Positions 58,928-64,000 of a stretch of DNA of 64,000 nucleotides are shown piece by piece. Under the pieces are notes generated by a model. The model was not told the origin of the DNA. It searched no databases and worked only from the letters and a program-made list of their open reading frames with translations. This stretch comes from Brachionus manjavacas (taxonomy: Eukaryota; Rotifera; Eurotatoria; Ploima; Brachionidae). The stretch is taken from assembly GCA_019054805.1 (NCBI GenBank), contig JAHQIY010000002.1, forward strand, positions 7,068,001 through 7,132,000. The letters are read 5' to 3'. Position 1 is the first letter of the stretch; each line of letters starts with the position of its first letter. The translations under genes and the position numbers were made by a program.

Positions 58928-59867
58928 TGTCATCATTTTAGGGATAGCATTCTCAGCTACAAAGCTGACAAACTCATCTGTTAGCCAACCATCAGGTGAG
59001 ACATCTTCGGGATCTGGATGCCTGGAGAGTATATCCGCTATGTTTGACCTTCCAGGACGATGAACGACCTCAAAGTCAAATGAGGACAGTCTAAGACCCC
59101 AGCGTTCTATTCTTGCCTGTGATCTACCTCTACTTCCATTATAAATAAACTGTATTGCAAGATTGTCAGTGACCAACTTGAAAGGCTTTCCAAAGAGATA
59201 AATATTAAAACGTTTCGCACCCAAAGACGCAAGATAACGCTTCTTTCTCTACCTGGGCATACTTTCGTTCAAGCTCACTTAGGGCTCTAATCGCATAGGC
59301 CACAACTCTCCTGTTTTTTGGATTGAACGGGTCTACCTGACACAACACTGCAGCCACTCCAACTGGACTCGCATCACATAATACTTCTGTATCCCATTGT
59401 GGATTGAAGTACGCAATTGCATTTGTTGAAAGAGAAGTTTTAAGTTTTTCCAAAACGTCATCATGATAATCTGTCCAACATAGTTTATTCCAATCACTTT
59501 TACGAGCTAACTCTCTAAGTGGGTCGACTAAGGTACTAAAATTAGATATGAAGCGTGCTGAATATGTAGCTAAACCAAGCAAACTTGAAAGCTCTTTGGT
59601 GTTTCTTGGTGCTTTTAGGCTCTTTAGCGCCTTAACTCGTTCTGGACTAGGAGACACACCGTTTTCGCCAAAGATTAAACCGAAAAATTCAATCGAACGT
59701 CGACCAAACTCACACTTTTCTGCATTTGAATGAAACATTTCAGCAGCAGAGCAGTAGCCAAAATTCAATCTTGTATCCCTAAAGAGACCTAAATGTGTGC
59801 TGAACGTTGTCATGTGCCTACCTTCAGGATGCAGTTCAATTTGCCGATACCCACTATTAAAGTCCAA
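58925..59867 (-). pseudogene. gypsy reverse transcriptase C-part and RNase H
   Basis: Starts with the motif-A region (MDFNSGYRQIELHPEG), reaches the SAAEMF motif, and then jumps at about 59,725-59,735 directly to the AEKCEFG segment of the thumb. The stretch in between, which in relatives contains the catalytic Asp-Asp, is absent without breaking the frame. RNase H follows (LCDASPVGVAAV; RRVVAYAIRALSELERKYAQ). A one-base shift at about 59,218 separates this from the RNase H end (LVTDNLAIQFI, VHRPGRSNIADILSRHP). Confidence 0.8.
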
Positions 59868-60110
59868 TTTAGAAAACCAAGATGAGCCATAAGATTGACC
59901 AAATCGTCAATGGTCGGGCAAATGTGGCGCTCTCTTTTTATGGCTTTGTTTACCTGCTTAGCATTTACTACTATGCGTATTTTACCTTTTTGCTTCTTTG
60001 GAACAACGTGAATGGGAGAAATCCAGCTTGTCGGGCCTTCGGCGCGCTCAATTACACCTTGCTCCAACAAAGAATCTTGTTCCTCCTTGACCTGCTCCCG
60101 GAGATGGAAA
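59810..60110 (-). pseudogene. gypsy reverse transcriptase N-part
   Basis: Fingers region: LEQGVIERAEGPTSWISPIH, VVPKKQKGKIRIVVNAKQVN, then PTIDDLVN. The frame is lost just before motif A, at about 59,890, and the upstream junction with the protease frame is also shifted, near 60,110. Confidence 0.8.
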
Positions 60111-61418
60111 GGTATCCTACTATGGTATTGCTTTTAGGCTTAACACTCTCATCCACATGGAACTTAAGTTGATAATTTTTCAGCTTACCAATTTTCGGAC
60201 TAAACAAATTTGGATACTTAAACTGAGGCTGGTTATCGTCGGTAATTTGATTAACAAATTTTACCAGTCCAAGTTCAACCGCTGTTCCATAACCAATTAG
60301 ACACTCAGCTGACTTCTCAACCACTGCAAATACCGCTTTTGTCTTTCCAGATTCGTATGATGCCAAAGCTTCAAACTCGCCTAAAATTGGCAAGGGAACC
60401 TCAGATTTGTATGGAAAGACTTTTTTATTACATGGTCTAAGTGTTTTCATTCTTTTCAGCTTTTCAAAACAAATCTCATCAATTATGTTCATGGTAGAAC
60501 CAGTATCTACAATAAAGCTTATTGGTACACAATCAACATTAATTACAGTACGGGGTAAGCCACGACCGGTTCCAATCGAAAACAAGTACTCGTCGTTACT
60601 ATTATCTATAATGCTGTTCACGTTGTTAACTGAGTTATTTTGAGACCTAGCTGTTTCATTTGCATCTCTACAACGCTTCTCAAAGTGTCCACTTTTACAA
60701 CATCTATTACATTTTTTGTTCTTTGCTGGACAATCTCCATCGTGCGGGTACCTCATTCCACATTTGTAACACTTTCTAGCCTGGTGAGCATAGCCAGCTT
60801 CAACTTTACCGTTACTACTACTCACTCTTTTTACCACTTGATAGTTTTCTGCTCCTTTAGTGATGTCTTTGATTTGGTGATTCGCTACTTCTCTTGTACG
60901 ACCCCAATCTAAAAGCTCCTCTAATTTCAAATCATTACTTGACCGTAATATTTTGCTTATCACGTCCTTGCTGTTACTTCCTTCAACTATCTGGCCTATT
61001 ATTTCACGATCAACGTCATGAAAGTCGCAGTACTTAGCAAGATTTCTAAGTCTTGTCGCATAAGAGGCTATCGACTCTCCTTCTTCTTGTCTTGCCTGTC
61101 TGAAAGCATGCTTTTCGTAGAACTGATTTTTTCTTGGGTTAAATGATCACTTAGCTTCTTCTTCATTTGCTCAAAACTATCAACGACATCTGGATCATCT
61201 TCTTTCTCTTTCGGATTCTTCTCAAGAGCTTCATAGATCCTCATAACTTCCACCCCAGTATGGTGAAGCAAAGCAGCCTTTTTACGCCAATCATCTGCAA
61301 CATTTACCCACTTCAAATAGTTGTCGAGGCCTTTCACCCATTCGTTCCACTTAGGACCCACAGCAGTATCCTCCAGATCACAATCAAACATTTGAAAAAA
61401 ACTATTTAGGCCACTCAT
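60052..61418 (-). pseudogene. gypsy gag, zinc knuckles and protease
   Basis: Gag starts MSGLNSFFQMFDCDLEDTAV at 61,418 (WVKGLDNYLKWVN follows) and shifts frame near 61,110. The next frame carries two zinc knuckles: CYKCGMRYPHDGDC, with unusual CX2CX5HX3C spacing, and CNRCCKSGHFEKRC, with classical CX2CX4HX4C spacing. The protease (VPISFIVDTGSTMNIIDEIC) follows in the same frame. Confidence 0.8.
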
Positions 61419-61427
61419 TCTTTAGTA

Positions 61428-61446
61428 ACCTTCCTCGTCGCCAGAT
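61428..61446 (-). other. gypsy primer-binding site region
   Basis: Directly inside the LTR, the minus strand reads TCTGGCGACGAGGAAGGT. TGGCGACGAGG next to the LTR is the usual primer-binding start in this gypsy group. Confidence 0.6.
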
Positions 61447-61450
61447 TTTA

Positions 61451-61608
61451 TGTTCACAGAGAACAATGTTTGAAAAATAAAATTTAGCTTGTTTCCTATA
61501 TAATTTTTATTAAAAAAACATCTAAAAAGATTAAGAACTAAATTGTTTTAAATATAAACTAGGACTAATCCTTGAAAGTTGTTAGAACTTTTCACAAAAC
61601 TTCTAACA
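61451..61608 (-). repeat. gypsy 5' LTR (solo end, 158 bp)
   Basis: On the minus strand it starts TGTTAGAAG and ends TGAACA, with the TG...CA form, followed by the primer-binding site. The outer end contains a near-perfect 33-bp palindrome (61578-61610: GTTGTTAGAAC...TTCTAACAAC). The partner LTR is missing at the other end. Confidence 0.65.
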
Positions 61609-61653
61609 ACATGAATTAGTACGCACGCAAAGAACGCATGAGCGTCAGCTGAC

Positions 61654-62700
61654 TTGCTAAAACACAACACGAAGCAAATAATGGTCTTTCACAAGACTCG
61701 CCCTTTCGATATGGCATCCGTGGAAATCAGATCGTCAAATTCAAGAAGCAATAATCGTTCATCAAAAGCGTCATCACGTGTTGATAATTCAGAATCTTTA
61801 AAATGTATGTATTTAAATGCTTTTTCCTTGGACAATAAACTTGATGAATTCAGTGTTGTTATTGAAACATTAATCACACAAATTGTGGCAGTTGGTGAGA
61901 CTTGGTTTAAGAGCATCTCAAATTCAAACGTTAAAGGATACAATTTGTACAGAAAGGACAGAAGTGATGGACGCAGAGGCGGGGGTGTATGTCTCTACAT
62001 TGATGAAAATATCGATTCATTTGAATTAAATGATGCAGGTTTTAATTTAAGTAAAATAGAACAAATTTTGGTAGTAGTTAACTTTAAACTGTGAAAAGTA
62101 TTTAGTTGGCTGTCTTTATAGGCCAAACGATTTTGTTGATATGAACGATATTGATTTAGTCTTCACACAAGCTAAAGACTATGTGGATGAAAAAGGTCTT
62201 TAGGATATTCAAATAATGAGTGACTTTTACTTTCCATCAATCATCTGGTCAAATGACTGTGATTCAGAAATCTTAAACGAAAAAGGCATCGAACATGAAT
62301 TCAGCGAGACGCTAAGCGACACTTTTCTATATCAGCATGTAAATTTTCCAACATTTCAAATGTCAAACGAAAAAGCTGTCAACACTTTCGATTTGATTTT
62401 CACGACTCAGTCTGGCAGTGTGTATGCAATCGATACAAAATTTGTGCTTGGTAACATTAAAAAAAGGTTATCTGGTTATCTTTTTTAATTTTGTTCTCAA
62501 AAACAAGGTTAGTAAGTAATCATATATTATTGAAAAATTTATTTATAGTCAAGCTGTCTTTGAAATATTTTCTGATTTTTTATCAAATATTGATTGGGTG
62601 CACTTATTTGAGATTTAAAATATTCAGGAAATGTACAATGAGCTTATTTTCTATGTCAGCGAAGTTAGCAATCGATTCATTCCATTGACGGATGGCTCTT
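61654..62700 (+). pseudogene. CR1-like LINE endonuclease (ORF2 N-part)
   Basis: The + frame reads a basic Ser/Arg-rich leader, SLKCMYLNAFSLDNKLDEFS, the APE endonuclease motif VAVGETWFK, GYNLYRKDRSDGRRGGGVCL and YIDENID, then a stop, KYLVGCLYRPND, another stop, then MSDFYFPSIIWSN in place of the usual GDFN-type active-site motif, and TFDLIFTTQSGSVYAI. After more breaks the linker to the reverse transcriptase can be traced (DWVHLFEI; FYVSEVSNRFIPL). The first Glu (GETW) is present, but the Asn of the GDFN motif reads as Tyr. Dead copy. Confidence 0.7.
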
Positions 62701-63069
62701 AAAAGAAATATATATCAAAACTTTGAATAAAAGATGATCTCAAGATCTTATTTAGGAATAAAAAAAATCTTAGATACAGGAACTGTTCATGTAACTGGAA
62801 GGATATGAATCTTTATAATGATTACAAAAGTATGTGTTAATTTGTTTCTTCGGAAATAAAAAGAGGCAAACTAACTTATGAACTAAATTTAGCGGTTAAA
62901 GCTTAGAAAAATCAAAAATTTCTATACAAATATCGAATATGTATCATTTCGACAAGAATAATAATTTGTTTCTTCGGAAATAAAAAGAGGCAAACTAACT
63001 TATGAACTAAATTTAGCGGTTAAAGCTTAGAAAAATCAAAAATTTCTATACAAATATCGAATATGTATC
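62701..63069 (+). pseudogene. CR1-like LINE, region before the reverse transcriptase
   Basis: Decayed continuation ending NQKFLYKYRICI just before the foldback insertion. It includes the 124-bp tandem duplication. Confidence 0.45.
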
Positions 63070-63085
63070 ATTTCGACAAGAATAA
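62838..63085 (+). repeat. 124-bp perfect tandem duplication
   Basis: 62838-62961 is repeated as 62962-63085, apparently identical apart from the last few bases. Each copy ends with ATTTCGACAAGAAT, the first bases of the foldback element that follows. So the duplication spans LINE sequence plus the element's tip. Confidence 0.85.
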
Positions 63086-63625
63086 AAATTCGACTAATTA
63101 TATTTCGACAGGTAATTTTCGAAAAGAACAATTAGACCAATAAAATTTTAGACAAAGTTTATTTCGACAAATAAATTTTAGACAATTAGCATTTAGACAT
63201 AAAAAATTTAGACACAAAAAAAAAAAGTTTCGACAAAATTTTCGATAAATAAAAATACTAAATTAAAAATCAATCAATAAAGATATACTTTTTAAATAAT
63301 CAATTAACTTCTCTTGATTATAACTATCGACTAGCTGACTTAATTGCTCTTCGAAACGAACCTAAACTGGTTTACGTTTATCTATAATGCCTGTTGACAA
63401 CTTAACATAGTTATTTTGGATCTAGGCGAAATGATTAATTAAATTATCCATGTTTGAAAAAAAGTAAAAAAAAATTCAAGTGAGATTTCTTATGTCTAAA
63501 TACTATTTTTCGAAATATTACTAGTCGAAAAACAAGATTATTTGTCAAAATATTATATTGTCTAAAAATAATTTGTCTAAATTTACTTTTCGAAATATAA
63601 TTTGTCGAAATATTCTTGTCGAAAT
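63070..63625. mobile_element. Foldback element built from TTTCGACAA-type units
   Basis: The outer ends are inverted: ATTTCGACAAGAAT at 63070 and its complement ending at 63625. Both arms (about 63070-63240 and 63470-63625) are chains of short degenerate units such as TTTCGACAA and TTTAGACAA separated by AT-rich spacers, in mirrored order. The ~230-bp centre has no frame. The flanking CR1 coding sequence continues on both sides. Confidence 0.7.
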
Positions 63626-63830
63626 GAACGGATACCTCAAATATCTAAATGATCAACAATAATCAGAGAATCAATCAAAGCATTAAAGAGGTCAAACAAT
63701 GAATTAACGCAAGAACCGAAAGAGATATCAAATCTACTAAATAAATTTTTTTAAGATGTTTTTGTTATTGAACAAGATGGGGAGCTTCCACCTTTTGTAG
63801 TTGAACTTAATGAAAACTCCCAAGTAAAAA
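63626..63830 (+). pseudogene. CR1-like LINE continuing after the foldback insertion
   Basis: The + frame reads NNELTQEPKEISNLLNKFF, a stop, DVFVIEQDGELPPFVVELNE, the conserved lead-in to the CR1 reverse transcriptase. It shows that the foldback element sits inside the LINE. Confidence 0.6.
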
Positions 63831-63837
63831 TTTTGGC

Positions 63838-63955
63838 GAAAATTTTATGAAAAAATTTCGAAATTTTTAAGTAGTTTTTGGTTAAAAATTTCGAAATTTT
63901 TTTCGAAAGCTTATTCCGAAATTTAATCCGAAAAATTTTCGAATTTTATTTAAGT
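63838..63955. repeat. AATTTCGAAATTT palindrome cluster at the window end
   Basis: At least three copies of AAATTTCGAAATTT or close variants plus TCCGAAA variants lie within 100 bp and interrupt the LINE frame. This is probably the start of another foldback-type repeat running towards or past the window end. Confidence 0.5.
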
Positions 63956-64000
63956 AATTAAAAATTTAATTTTTGGATAAAATAAATTTGGACTAGATAA

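Larger units (their letters stand above)
57541..61608 (-). mobile_element. Ty3/gypsy LTR retrotransposon, defective
   Basis: Order on the minus strand: LTR, primer-binding site, gag with two zinc knuckles, aspartic protease (FIVDTGSTMNIID), reverse transcriptase, RNase H (CDASPVGVAAVL), integrase (HHCC zinc domain, then catalytic D, D, E) and an acidic tail. The protein type is that of the K02A2.6-like/Mag group of invertebrate gypsy elements. Frames break near 61.11, 60.11, 59.89, 59.22 and 57.73 kb, and there is an in-frame TGA at 58,927-58,925. The reverse transcriptase lacks the segment with the catalytic Asp pair. The second LTR is not found at the left end. The element is a reverse-orientation insertion in the CR1-like LINE and cannot be autonomous. 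Confidence 0.85.

Noticed and set aside
62947-63640. CRISPR-like array of TTTCGACAA units
   Set aside because: The units are short, degenerate and mirrored, not direct repeats with equal spacers, and the host is a eukaryote.

Overview
This is a strongly AT-rich nuclear window from an animal genome. It has spliced genes, no operons, no ribosome-binding sites and no bacterial features. Four genes were identified by their protein content: a DDIT4/REDD-like stress protein, an SLC16-type monocarboxylate transporter, the complete kinase gene STK36 (Fused), and a short ataxin-2-like gene. STK36 and a TSC/mTOR-linked DDIT4 protein indicate a metazoan. Extreme AT content, many introns of about 50-70 bp and abundant CR1, RTE, Ty3/gypsy and foldback elements suggest a small invertebrate. 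A monogonont rotifer such as Brachionus is my best guess, but it is an inference and cannot be proved from this sequence.

Layout. Bases 1-36,000 are almost gene-free. They hold AT-rich spacer and transposon debris: a MULE transposase remnant, a SINE-like insertion with a perfect 13-bp target duplication, several CR1 reverse transcriptase remnants on both strands, two larger inverted-repeat structures, a 1.3-kb near-identical duplication (20.7 and 26.6 kb), and a 0.7-kb terminal-inverted-repeat element carrying a 99-residue ORF. Two less AT-rich non-coding islands (11.9-12.2 kb and 34.2-35.6 kb) look like regulatory DNA.

Bases 36,991-53,913 hold the genes. DDIT4-like is on +, with an uninterrupted coding exon. 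The SLC16 transporter is on + in four exons (433 aa). STK36 is on - in eight exons that join in frame to 1322 aa, against about 1315 aa for human STK36. The transporter and STK36 converge, with 56 bp between stop codons and interleaved polyadenylation signals. The large STK36 intron holds a hairpin with two 262-bp arms. A small inverted-repeat element separates STK36 from the ataxin-2-like gene, which has the LSm and LsmAD domains but no PAM2 region.

Bases 54,280-64,000 are nested transposons: an RTE-type LINE 3' part, then a CR1-like LINE on + interrupted by a reverse-oriented Ty3/gypsy element (57.5-61.6 kb) and again by a foldback element built from short TTTCGACAA-type units (63.07-63.63 kb). 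The gypsy element is dead: it has reading-frame breaks, has lost the catalytic part of its reverse transcriptase, and has only one recognisable LTR.

The four host genes are not an evident functional cluster. I saw no sign of an immune, toxin or other unknown multigene system. The novel-looking material is in the repeats.
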